Under the pieces are notes generated by a model, which was not told where the DNA came from, searched no databases, and worked only from the letters and a program-made list of their open reading frames with translations. Both the position numbers and the translations under genes were made by a program. From Clonostachys chloroleuca (taxonomy: Eukaryota > Ascomycota > Sordariomycetes > Hypocreales > Bionectriaceae), in NCBI GenBank assembly GCA_037952775.1, contig JBANAY010000003.1, forward strand, positions 23,870,001 through 23,934,000: a stretch of DNA of 64,000 nucleotides. The letters are read 5' to 3'. Shown here piece after piece: positions 10,691-23,595 of the stretch (positions are counted from its first letter, which is position 1; every line of letters begins with the position of its first letter).

Positions 10691-12499
10691 CTTTTCTAAA
10701 GTATATACTATAGAGTAGATAGGTTAAAAGTAATTAATTAAGTTACTATCCTAGCTATAGAAGTAAACTAGTTATAAATAGGGTTCTAGAGCAGTTCTAA
10801 CTAAGTAAACTACTCTACTTCTAGCTTCTAGCTATTAACTACTAGTTAGTAGTATTTAGTATACTAATATAGATAGTCTTTTATTTTCTTATTCTATATA
10901 AATAGCCCTTATAATTATAGACCCTTTATAACCTCTATAAATATAAAAAATAAATATATATAATTCTAATTCCTTATATCTTTATTAAAAAGATATACTA
11001 TATATATTAGTCCGGATATATATATATTTTATTATTAGGTTTCCCTACTTATTACTATAGTTACCCCTAGTAATAAGTAATTATAGATATATACTCTGTC
11101 TATATTAAATCCTGTTCTATACTACTATAATATTCCCCTTTTCCTTTTCTATATAGCTACCCTAGTATTATATATATACCCTCTATAATAATTCTTACTA
11201 CTTTAGATTAGAGTTTTATAGCTAACTATTTTATAGGATAGTTATATTCTAATCCTCTTTCTATATATAGAGATATATATATTCTAGAATATAGTTTTAT
11301 AGCTAATCTTAGTAGTATATAGTTAAACTTTTAACTTACTATTTTCTTCTCTATAAGTAGTTACTCCCTTCTTATATATTTTAGAGCTAACTAAATATAG
11401 AGATATAATATCTTTCTCCTCCCCCCTTTTATCTACTCCTTAGAGCCTCTCCCCCGAGCTTATAATATTACTCTGCTATAATATAATCAGGGAAATAGCT
11501 ATTAATTATATATACTTAGATACTTAGTTTTAGGAACTCTTACTAATAGGCTTATATAGTAGTCTAAAGAATATTAAGTATACTAGCCTAGTAGTAAGCT
11601 AAGGTTAGAAGGATATAGAAGGAGCTTAGGAAGCTTAAGAGATAGGAATATTATATAGCTAAGAAGTACTTTAACTAGGTATAAATATTAGTAGTTTTTC
11701 TTTTTCTTACTTCTTTAGCTAATATATTTATTAGTAGTAAGTATCCTAATAAATATATAGTATATATTAAATTATTTACCTTAGGGAAGAGTAATAATTA
11801 TTATTTTAACTATAATAGTAATAGAATATAGTATATATATTATAATAAGAGTAGTAATATTTATATTATTATACTTAAAGTTCTAATATCTTTTATATAT
11901 AACTTAGTTATTATTTATAAAGTTCTTACTAAGCTTAGTAAACTTACTAGAAAATCTTTCTATAAGTATACTAAGATATACCTTCTGATTATATATACTA
12001 GTACTATCTAGAAGATAGCTTATAATCTTACTATAGATAGTACTTTTAATAGTTTAACTATCTATTAGTAATATAGATCAGAATCTAGCTCTAGCTATAT
12101 TTTTAAGAATACTATCTCTAAGGAGGTTAAACCTCTTTTAGAGTACTATACTATTTATTATTAATCTATAAGGCCTGATAATAATAATAGTACTATCTAT
12201 AGGAGTACTAATAGATCTAATAATAATAATAAATCCGAGGGTAGTTCCTTTAATATCTAATTCTAATATATAGTAATAGTAAACTTAAGAGTAATTCCTC
12301 TAATATCTAATTCTAACCCTCTAGATACTATTTTCCTATATACTCTGAACCTAAGTAAAAGAGAAGAATAAAATAAAAAAAATAAAAAAAATTAAATAGT
12401 TTAGCTAGTTCAGATAGATAGATAGATCTAATTATTAGTAAATAGCTTAAATAGATAGGGGAATAGAATAGCTTCTTATAGAAGGCCCCCCTCTATATA
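10691..12499. repeat. RIP-mutated AT-rich DNA, one readable plus-strand frame
   Basis: AT-rich and low in CA/TG/CG. Around 11640-12370 a plus-strand frame stays open longer than expected with few stops, Ser/Asn-rich towards its end. It could be an altered gag-like or transposon protein, but I do not recognise it. Short direct repeats with TAATATCTAATTCTAA occur near 12250 and 12300. Confidence 0.5.
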
Positions 12500-15400
12500 T
12501 TCTAATTATTTATAATATATTTAAATTTTCAGTTTAAATTAGCTTATTATATAAGTTCAGTTTATCTATATTTACTAAGCTATACCTAGTTTAAGTAACC
12601 TCTTAATATCTCCCTTAATTTAAATTCTTAACTTATTTATTTCTATAAGTTTTAAGAGTACTAAATTAGACTTCTCTTTTATTAAAGTATCTACTAGATT
12701 ATCCTCTCTATTAATCTATCTTATCTTAGTAATTTTATAGTATTTATATAATTACTATAAGACTATTATATTAATTATTAGTCTTTTCTCTATAGTTATA
12801 CTAAGCTTAATAAGGTATTTATATAATAAGAGAGAATCTATATAAATTACTAATAGTATTTCTAGTAGTATTATTTTTAAAGTAATTATTTAAAGGGTAT
12901 TTATAATTATAATACTTATATTAAATCTAGCTACTATACTATAGACTTCTAATATAAGGCTGCTTCTTATAATATATTTATACTTTATTAATAACTAATA
13001 TATAATATTCCCAGTTAGTTAGAATATAGGCTTCTAGCCCTTAATTCTTATCTCTATTCTAAGTATAATTATAAAGCTGATTTAGAAGCTTATATCTTTA
13101 TTATTAGTAAGAGATCTGTCTGTAAAGATATATAGCTTCAGGTTATATAGGTTAAGTAGTATAAATTTCAGTCTATAGTTATAGTTCTTAATTTACTATA
13201 TAAGCCTTTTATTTAACTTCTTAATATTATCTTTTAATAGGTTCTATTATAATTATACTGCTATAGATAAATTATATAAGGCTTCTGGTTGTATAATACT
13301 TATAATCTATATACTATATACTCTTTAGGCTTTATAGCTCTCTATATCTATAGCTTTCTAAAGTATATTAGTTTAGCTCTTTTAAAGGAACTTAATTATT
13401 ATACTATAGAGGGATATCTTTCCTCTATTAAATTTAAGGTCTATTTCCTTAGAAAGCTTAACTCTAGCTTTTACTTTAAACTTAGCCTCTTTTAACTGAT
13501 ATTCTTCTTCTATAGTAAGTATCTTATTAAATAACTCGAGTATATTATTAATTTATATTCTGATAATCCTAAAATTAGGTATATTACTTCCTATAATTAG
13601 GAGATATAGGTTAAAGCTGGAGATTACTATTTTTATATATATTATAAAGTACTTATAGTATATAGTATACTAATATATACTAGACTCAGTAATCCTATAT
13701 AGCAGCTTTATAATTTTTATAACTATTCCTTACAGATAGCTTTATTTAAGGTCTTTTAGGAATATTATATAAATTATATATTATAGTATTAACTCAGACT
13801 GCAGGTAGGCTTATATAATATCTCTACCTATTAGAATATAAATTCCTACTACTAATAGTAATAGTATTAGTATAAGGATAAGCTATTAGCTATAGTATTA
13901 GATTATTAGTAACTGTATAAGAATTATCTCCTTACTAGTATTATTATATCCTTATATAACTAGATAGGATTTCTTATATAAATATATATTCTATTCTTTT
14001 ACCTTATTAATAATATATACTTTAAATAGTTAACTGTTTTTAATATTATAGTTAAACTATATAAACTTAAATATACCTGCTTTAATAAGTTAGTTAATTT
14101 TAGCTATTATAGAGGCCTTAAACAGAGTACCTAGGGTTATAATAACTCCTTTCTTTTAAAGTTTCTTAGCTAGCTTAAGAGTATTTTACTCCTTATATAT
14201 TATATAGTTAGTATACAGTCTAACTAGTTATACTATATATTATATATATACTTTCGGTTTATTCTTTAAGCCTATTAGTTATCCCCTTCTTTATAGTAGT
14301 TTGCTTATTATAAGTAGTAAGGGGTCTTTTAGATATATTACCAGGCTAGTACTCTCTTAGGCTGGATTTTCAGTCTGTTTATCTCTATAGTATAGCTTTA
14401 TATATATAGACTAAAAGATCTTTAGTCTATCCTGTATTTTAATTATAATATTATAGGAGTTATTTAATAAAAGTCTATATAGCCTAAACTACCCCTTATT
14501 CTCTTTCTATATTATAATCTTACTTAGGAGTAGGAGTTTAAGGAGTTCTATTAGGTTAGGGCTGTTATATATAGCTAGTATAAGCATAGTTCTCTCTTTA
14601 GTATATAGTTCCCTTAAGGCTTTTATTATAAAGTTAACTACTTATACTCTTTAAACTATAGATTATAATAGGGGAGAGAATATAATAATTCTTAGATATA
14701 CTCTAAATATAAGGAGTATTAGTATAAGGCTATTAGGCCCTACTGTATTATTAACTGCTTTAACTACTGCTTATAATATTAATTCCTTTAAGGTTATTTC
14801 CTTAAGTTCCTTATATAAGATATTAAATATATATTATAGTAGTCTATAATATCTCTCGATCTTACTAATTAACTAATAGGCCTTAATTAGTATTTACTTA
14901 TACTTAGAACTAATAATCCTTATATTTATATAAAATTAGTTACTTATAAATTAGGTTCCTATATTATATATAATACAGTCTGGCAGTCCTAGATATATAT
15001 CTAGCTAGATCCTCTTTAATACTTCCTATATAATATCTACTAAGATATCTATAAGGAAGGTTATATTTTAGAATATAGTTACTATACAGATAATATATAA
15101 AACTGGTTCTCGATCTAGTAGATATATAATATTAACTATAATCTTATAGTTAAAGTTAAAATTATCTTATAATCTGAATTTAAAGTATTTCAGAGCTAGG
15201 CTATAGGCCTAGTATTAGTAGTAGAAGTATTTAATCTTTTTTATTACTTCTCTATCTATATCCTTATAGCCTGCTCTTTCTAAGAGCCTATATAGCCTTT
15301 CTACTAATAGGTAACTAAAGTAGTAATAGAGTTATCTTAGCTCTAGTTCTATTAAGTAAGCTATATTAGCTATTAGTATATATTTAGAAAAGAACTATAT

Positions 15401-16350
15401 ATAGCCCTATTTCCTTATAATTAGAGCAGAAAGGCTATCTATAGTTCTAACTACTTTATTAGTTATATTCCTAAACTTAATATTCAGATAGTCTATATCT
15501 CGAAGGTATATTAGGAAAGAGGTCTTTAAGTTTATTATATAAAATATAATAGGTCTGAACAGAGTCTATAACTTTATTATACTAAGTAACTCTATAAGCC
15601 CCTTTCTAAACTTAATACTCTTTATATTAGCTATAGTATCTAGTTTAATTAATAGATTAATTTATTTAAGTACTTTAAATTATAGTTTACCTATAGTTAA
15701 GATTAATAAAGTACTTATATTCAGTATAATCTCCTGGAATTATATTATATATCTTTCCTTAATAATAAATTATAAGGGGTCTTATAGCTTTCTCTTAATC
15801 TCCTCTCTAGAGAGTAAGTATTAGAATACCTTATTAAGCAGATATTATATCAGGTATTATTTATTACTGCTTGTATACTGGTCTTCCTTATCTGGGTTAT
15901 TATAGTTATTAGGGTCTCTATAGTCTGCTATTTTAGACTGGTTATTAATCCCTTCTTAGCTTTAAATCTACTACTTAAATTCTTCTAGTATATTATCTTC
16001 TTCTACTTCCTCTTCTACTTTAAGGAACTTAGTTATAAATTAGTAGTATAGTTTAGATCTTTTCTACAGATAGTTTATAAACTAATAACCAGGCTTATTA
16101 TAAATAAAGCAGTACTCTCTCTGGCTGTTCCTCTATAGTCCTTAGTCCCAGCTAGTAAAGCTTCTATTAAACAGTCTACTCTGTATATTTTAGGTATAAT
16201 AGGGCTGCTATTATATTCTATTTAGTAGCTTCCAGATATATTAATATTACTAGTCAATAAGATATATATTTCTTATTATATCCTAGGCTACTAAGGCTAT
16301 TAGGCTTTATTCCAGCTATCTTAATAGGTTTATTTCTAATACTAATATAA
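12500..16350 (-). mobile_element. Ty1/Copia retrotransposon relic, RIP-mutated
   Basis: Reading the minus strand from right to left gives Copia parts in order. A gag zinc knuckle at about 16120-16060 reads CFIYNKPGYWF where CCHC residues are expected, with Cys and His turned to Tyr. At 13300-13140 the stretch IQPEALYNLS occurs, and KDNIKKLNKRL belongs to the RT/RNase H connection. At 13135-12820 the RNase H domain reads LYIFTDRSLTNNKDIS then TGNIIY and LEVYSIVARF. Stops and substitutions are RIP type. The reverse transcriptase and integrase between are too damaged for me to place residue by residue. LTRs were not delimited and both limits are approximate. Confidence 0.7.
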
Positions 16351-16358
16351 GATATTAT

Positions 16359-16400
16359 TGTTGAATTGTCACACGAGTATGGAAGTCGTTCTTTAACCTT
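16359..16400. other. un-mutated 42-bp edge before the assembly gap
   Basis: Immediately before the N-run, normal-composition sequence begins with TGTTGAATTGTCACACGAG. It contains CA, TG and CG dinucleotides that are absent on either side. A TG-initial start is what an LTR would show, so the gap may hide a recent insertion. Confidence 0.45.
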
Positions 16401-16519
16401 NNNNNNNNNNNNNNNNNNNNNNNNNNNNNNNNNNNNNNNNNNNNNNNNNNNNNNNNNNNNNNNNNNNNNNNNNNNNNNNNNNNNNNNNNNNNNNNNNNNN
16501 NNNNNNNNNNNNNNNNNNN
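16401..16519. other. assembly gap (119 N)
   Basis: Run of 119 undetermined bases. The true length of missing sequence is unknown. Confidence 0.99.
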
Positions 16520-19187
16520 AACCCTAATACCTCAGTATAAGTTATCCTTAGTATAACTAGTACTAGTATTACTAGGTACTTTATAACCTTATACTAGTTA
16601 GGTATATATAGAAAAGTACTCTTATCTAGATTTAAATACTAAGCTTAAGGTACTCTTTTTAGTATTCTCTATAACTACCTCTTTATAAACTATTACTAAT
16701 ATATACTAGAGCTTACCTAGCTTTATATTCTATCCAGGCCTATTAGTAAGTTTATTAGTAGTACTCTTCTAGTTATAGATAATATATAGAAATAATATAA
16801 TAGCTCTATAAAGATTATTAAATAAGTAATCTCTGAATATAGTATTATTTATACCCTTAGGGTACTTTAGTAGCTATTTCAGATTAGTAGATTATATAAG
16901 AATAGCTTAGCCTACTTATATATTACTTAGACTAAATATTATTAGCTATACTATATTTATAGTAATAATTATTATAGAATTAATCTTATTCTCCTTAAGG
17001 GTATTAGCTAACTAGAGTTATAAGTTTATAATAATAATAAATATTAGAGTCTTAAGATACTTAATAATAGTTAAAATTAAGCTTATCTATTCTAGATAAT
17101 TAAATAATTTCTTTATAATATAACTAGGTTTAATATACTTAAATTTTAAAAAAATCTTATATATTAGTATAAGAGTATTATATCTATCTTTAATTAAACT
17201 CTTTAAAGCTTTAGAGTTTAAAGGGAGAGTATTTATATTCTATATATATTAACCTCCCTCCTCTAGTATCTTCAGAATATCTTTATTATTATAATTACAG
17301 ATAAAGGCTTTAAAGGCTAGTTAAAAAATACTAACTCCTAATAAAATATTATTAGTCTTAATCTATTATCTTAATCTTAATAGTAAGGGATAGAAGGGGG
17401 TATAGTAAGTATCTTAATAAGGCTTAATCTAGCTAGAGTTTAAATAAAGTTTTATTAAAATATAGTCTTATTACTATAGCTAGCCTTAGTAAAAAATAGG
17501 AGAAATAGAAATAGTATATACTAACTATTTAAATATAGCTCTAAAAAGCTAGTAAGCTTTTAAACTAGATATAGTAGATAATAAGATTAGAGTATATAGT
17601 CTCTGCTTTCTATATATATATAATCTTAAGCTCCTCTAGATATTTAACCTTCTATTATTTATAGAAGATTTCTATTAAGTCTTCTAATAGAATATTCTTA
17701 ATACCTAGTAATACTTTAAATATATAGTTAGTTCTAATCTATAATAGTACTAGATAACTAGATATCTAATTAAGTAGTACCCTATTTAAATTACTATATT
17801 TAAAAGAGCTTTTACCTTCTCCTATCTTAGTAGTCTTTAATATTTTTATAGATATTAAACTTCTTTTTAAAGTCTTAGTAGCTTTAGCTTTTACCTATCT
17901 TAGTATTTTACCTAATAGGAGAAGTATTTTTAGTTTAGTAGGTATTAATAGTAGAATATTATTATCTTAAATACTAAATCTATTAAGTATTTAGCTAATA
18001 TTATCCTATAGTAAGCCTAGTAGGCTTCTATTATTATAAGCTAGTATTATAATACTATTAGCTAGAGGTACTAGAGGGGGTATAAGTAGTTCTTCAGATA
18101 GTAGTTATATATTAGCTAGTAAAGTATTAGTTATAGGTTTATCTTACTACTTTATATTATTAATATTCTTAAAGTACTTAGCTATACTATTATTATTATT
18201 AGATTCTAAAGACTTATATATATATTTATATATTATCTATAGTTCTATAAGTATAGTTCTTATTTTTCCCTTTTTAGATAGTATAATAGTTATAGAATAT
18301 TATATCTTTAGTAGCTATTAATAATAAGTATTAATAGTATTATAGGGAAGTATAAGTAGAGTACAGAATCTTAATAAGGCCTAATCTACCTAATCTACTT
18401 AGCTATATTTAATATACTAAGCTAAAACCTATAAAAAAGTATAAAATCAGTATTTTCTTATTTATAATATTAGGAAATTATAAGAAAAGTATATATATAG
18501 CTAATATAATTAATTTATAACTTACTATTATATTTTTAATAGGTAGGAGGACTATAGTAATTCAGAAGTTATATAATAAGAGGTTTAGTATATACTAAGT
18601 AATAAAGTTATAGATAGGTTTTATAGTTAGGGTTTTTAGTATAATATACTAATAAAGTAGATTACCTACTAGTAGAATTACCTACTGCTTTTAGTAGTCT
18701 GATTTATAAGGTATAAGTAGCTAAGGCCTTATTAAGATATAGTCTATATACTTACTTTTTACTTATTTATTTAGTATTTAATAGTAGGAGTTATATATAG
18801 TTATAGGATTATTTATATATATATATAGTAGTAGTATTTTATTATAGATATATATTAATTCTAATAGAATAGATCTTAGATAGTATATATAATTAAATTA
18901 ATTTATAATTACTATTTACCTTATTCTAATTATATATTTATTTATATTAAGCTGTAGTTAGCTATAGGCTTCCTATAGTTACCTTTTTCTACTATTCATC
19001 CAGTTACTTTTTATCCTACCTTCTAATACTATTTACCCTGGGGTTATATTCTTCTATATTATATATTCAGTAGCTAAGGAGTTTCTAGATATAGATAGAT
19101 ATCTACTAATAGTCTTAAGTTATATAGTCTATTATTAGATAAAATTATTAATACTTAGTAATTACTCCTTATTTCTATACTTATCTG
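16520..19187. repeat. RIP-mutated AT-rich DNA, unassigned
   Basis: Strongly AT-rich and free of CA/TG/CG for long stretches. No recognisable domain in any frame that I could follow. The first part could be the 5' (gag) end of the Copia relic continuing past the gap. Confidence 0.6.
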
Positions 19188-19204
19188 CCCCCCCCCCCCC
19201 CCCC
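19188..19204 (+). repeat. C17 homopolymer
   Basis: Seventeen consecutive C residues inside AT-rich RIP-mutated DNA. CpC is a poor RIP target, so such a run can survive. Its length may be inaccurate because homopolymers are error-prone in sequencing. Confidence 0.9.
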
Positions 19205-22200
19205 TCTTTTCCTTTATCCTTAATACTTCTATTTATTAAATATAATATTATTAGTAGTTCTAGTAGATTATTTAGTTTAAATATATTATAAAGGCTATTA
19301 GTAAAAATAAACCTCTCTATTTATTAACTTCAGGAGTAAACTCTAAACTTAAATAACTAAGGGGTTTTAAGAAGGATATAACTATATAGTTATTCCCTAT
19401 ATAGTATATCTTTATTCTAGGATTATCCCTCTCTTATCCTATAACTAAATTAGTTTATTTTCTTCTACCCTAGTATATTCTTCTCTCTATAAATACTCTC
19501 TATTTATTACTAATAATAGTATTACTCCTACTTCCCTATATAGTTAATTAGTATTATATATAGAATAGAGTTCTAATCCTACTAATTATTATATAGTAGA
19601 AACTACTCTCCCCTCCCTTTATAATATCTCTATATATAGAATAGATTAGAATAGAATATAAACTATTCTATCTACTATATATATACTTTCTTTATTTATT
19701 TATTTCTAATCTCTTATAGAGGAGAACTATAAATTAAGCTATATATTCTTTAAATCCTCCTATAAGATCTATTCTATTCTTATATATATTACTAAAGTAT
19801 AGTATAACTATTAATTAATAATAATATAGTATTCTATAAGTATTCTATAAGTATTATATTATTATATATATAATAATATCTATTTATACTATAAGCTAAA
19901 GCTAAATAAGATATAATAATAGTACAGATTAAATTAATAAGCTTAGATACTTAATCTATATTAATCTAGTTATTCTAAGATCTCCTAAATAGAACTAGCT
20001 ATTAATAGAAAGTAGAGTATTCTATAGCTCTAGCCTTTTTATACTAATACCTCCTCCAGATTAGATAGAAGGAAACTACTATCTACTTATACTATCTGTT
20101 CCAGAGGGTAAGAATAAAATTAAGAGTAATAGTCTGGATACTAAGGATATAGAAATATAGAATATTATAGATTAGCAGGTTAGACCCTATTTCTATTTTA
20201 CTAAATAGTATAAGCTAGTAAGTAGTAATAAATAGAAGTCTTTACTTTATATATATAACTTAGATAATATATTACTAGGAGTATATAATTATTAAAAATA
20301 ATAGATCCTAAAGCAGAGTTTTAATCTAAATAATCTGTTTTAAATAGAATACTCTCTAGGGGGGAAAACTAGATAGTTTAGATAGACTAGATAGATTAGG
20401 GAGTAGGAATAGAAGTAGAAGAGGGAGTAGATAAGAGAGTAGGTAAGGGAGTTTAGGGAGTAGAACTAGTAAATTAGGTAGATTAGAGAGCAGAAGTAGG
20501 AGTACTAGAAAGAGAGGGAGGCTAGGCAGGCTAGATAGATTAGGGAGCAGGAGTAGAAGTAGGAGTACTAGAGGGAGAGAGTATATAAGTAGATTAAAGT
20601 CTAGGAGTAAAAGCAGGAGGATAGGCTAATCTAATAATAAACCCAGGCCTAGAAGTAGAGGATTATAAAGTACTACTATATAATATAGCCAGAATACCCC
20701 TAGAAGAGTAGTATTAATCTATAGCTTTCTAAATAGAACTATTTACTTACTATAGTAAGTATATAATCTAGAAAGAGCTTATTATATATAAGCTAAGAAT
20801 AGAGCTAAGAGTAAGCTATCTTAGTAAGCTACTCTAGGTAGTAGATAGCTATATAGATATATTATATAAGTATATTAAGTTACTAAAGACTAATACTATA
20901 AGGATATATAATAAGAACTATACTATATCTATTAAGAGAGTTCTTAAGTAGTAGGTAGATATACTAAAACTAGATATTATCTTACTAATAGAGCTAATTA
21001 TATATATCTTAGGCTTAATACTAGAGGCTATTTATATTATAGGCTTTATCCAGAAGGATATACTACTCTAGTTATAGTATAACAGCTACCTAGTACCTAA
21101 GCTAGTATCTAAAAGTAATTAATTCCTAGATAGGGTATATATACTAGATATATATAAGAATATATATAAGGAGGTAGAATTCCTTCTAGACTTATATCTA
21201 TAGGAGGTAGATAGTACTATCCAGTAACTAGAGAATATAATATAATATATAGATATATATAATACCTACTATACTATCTATAAGACCCTACTAGATCTTA
21301 CTATCTTAGTATAAAAAAGAGTAGTATTACTAAGGCAGGATATTCAGTTTATATTACCTCTAGATAAGCTTAGTAATATTAGTATACTATTCAGCCTGGA
21401 GATAGATAATATATAGATTATTATATTAATACTATTATTCTTATTTAGCTATCTATAAGGGATAAGTAAATAAGCTATTATATTAATTACTCTAATTATC
21501 TAGTAGCTTATAGATCTTAGAACTATATATAGAGTATCCCTATATCTAATAGCTATAAAGCTCTAGATCCTATACTAGTAGTAAATATCTAGCTAGATAA
21601 GAGTAAATATATTAATAGATAGTTATATAATAAGAGTTAAGAGAAGTTAAATTTACTTAAAATCCCCCTTAATATAAAATAGTATAGATAGCTATCTCTA
21701 GCTATTAATATTCTCTTTTACTTTTAGCTCCCTAAAGAACTACTTCTTAAACTCCTCTCTATCTTCTAGTATCTCCTTATCCTTATCTCTATAATCTATT
21801 ATCTACTTTTACTATTTAACTATATTTATACTATTAAAACCCTTAATCTTAGTATAGAGTTTTACTCCCTGCTTAGTAAAGATATAAGCTCTAGTTCTAT
21901 AACCAGAGTATCTTATAAGCTATTATATATCTTTATAAGCTTTAACTAGTTACTAGTTAATAATAGACTTCTAGGTATATAACTAAAGTAACTTCTAGAT
22001 CTAATTAAGTATTAATACTTCTTACTAGTATAAATAGTTAATCTTATAGATATAGAGGTTATTTACTTCTTAATCTTTTTCTAGGAGTATATATAGATAG
22101 TATTAGTAGGTAAATTTAAAGATATATAATAGGTATTACTAGTAATTAGTATATTTACTAAGGTTTCTAATATATATACTTATTATCTTCTTACTCTATA

Positions 22201-23595
22201 TAATACTCTATATTATATAGATTTTAATTATATTCTTTTCTAAGTTCTAGGAGGAATAAGTATTAGGAAGATAAAAATAGTTAATTTAGTAAATAACCTT
22301 AAATAGTCTATATATTATATTATACTTAGGGTCCCTGAGTTTAATACTATTAATATATATTATAAGCTTAAGATCCTTAGCTTAGTTTTAATTTCTAGTT
22401 ATATTAAAAAGCTTTTAAACTTTCTTCTATTTAGCTTATTTTAATTTATTATATTCTCTAAAGAGCTCTCTATAGTTATTAAACTATAGGTCTATATATT
22501 AAAAGAGAGGGGCTTCTAAAAGAATAAACTAGCTATATATAATATCTATAGTTATAATAAGACCCTCCCCTTTACTAGGGATCTAGTATATTTTATAAAG
22601 AGAATCTATAATACTAGCCTAATAGTAAAGCTCTAGTAACTCCTAATTATATAGCTAGAGTAGAAGTATTATAGATAGCTATTATAAATTTAATTAATAT
22701 ATACTATTATATATAGACCCTATTTTTTCTCTCTAACTATAACTAGATTATTCAGATCTTATAATAATTCTTATAATTCTTAACTTAGGATTATTACTAA
22801 GCCTTAATAAGCCTTTAGTATATATATATATTTATTTTACTAAATAGAATACTCTTTTAGATAGTTATTAATATAATTATCTATATATTTATTATTACTA
22901 ACTTTATAATACTTATATATTAATAGTAACTTATATTATATAATATAAAATAATCTAATTATACTACTTAGAATAATACTCTAATTACTTTAACCCTAAT
23001 TTACTTTAAACCCTATTTAGTATAAGTTAACTAATTATTATAATAGCTTAGGTATTATATTAATATAGGAAAAGTATTTAAGATACTAGTAAATTATATT
23101 ATTTATTTTAATCTTATTTATATATAAATCTCCTCTAATCTAGTAAGTAAGATAGAAATATATTAATATATATTATTACTTTTAATACTCCCCTAGTTAA
23201 TTCTACTTCTAAGCTATTATTATACTACTTTATTATTATCTAGATTAATCTCCTGCTTATCTATCTCTAGAAGCTCTCCTATAATAGTAGTTACTTACCC
23301 TAGTATAAACTGGAGCCTAGTAGTATATACTTCTATAACTAGCTTAGGATATAAGTATTTCTATTCCTTTATCTCTTAGAACTATCCCCTTTCCCCTCTA
23401 ATAGTTCTCTATTATCTATATATCTCCTATAGTAGTCTATATCAGAAGTAACTATTAAATCTCTCTATTCTCCTCCCTTAGAAGTATACTCTCTTTACTA
23501 ACCTAATTTATTCTAAGAAATTAACCTCTTACTTACTCTCTAGTAAATAGTATAATCTAATACTATAATTATTCTCTCTATATAAGAAATATTAG
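19205..23595. repeat. RIP-mutated AT-rich DNA, several unassigned repeats
   Basis: Contains a copy (about 19636-19980) of the repeat found less mutated at 40859-41155. A purine-rich stretch at about 20340-20640 could have encoded a Glu/Gln/Arg-rich coiled-coil segment. A decayed LTR lies at about 22690-23043, related to the solo LTR at 39751-40114. A plus-strand frame near 20050-20260 (PPPD, then VPEGKNKIKSNSLDTKDIEI) reads with few stops but I do not recognise it. Confidence 0.6.
22690..23043 (+). repeat. RIP-mutated copy of the LTR family at 39751-40114
   Basis: Follows the solo LTR base by base apart from transitions, for example TAGAATACTCTTTTAGATAG where the intact copy reads TAGAACACTCTTTCGGACAG. 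Same orientation as the solo LTR. Limits are approximate. Confidence 0.7.

Noticed and set aside
13289..13495. 68-codon plus-strand open frame in the AT-rich block
   Set aside because: It lies antisense to the RNase H/RT part of the Copia relic and consists of codons enriched by RIP; no family features.
16520..16527. AACCCTAA directly after the gap, resembling a telomere unit
   Set aside because: Only one unit is present and the next bases do not continue the repeat.
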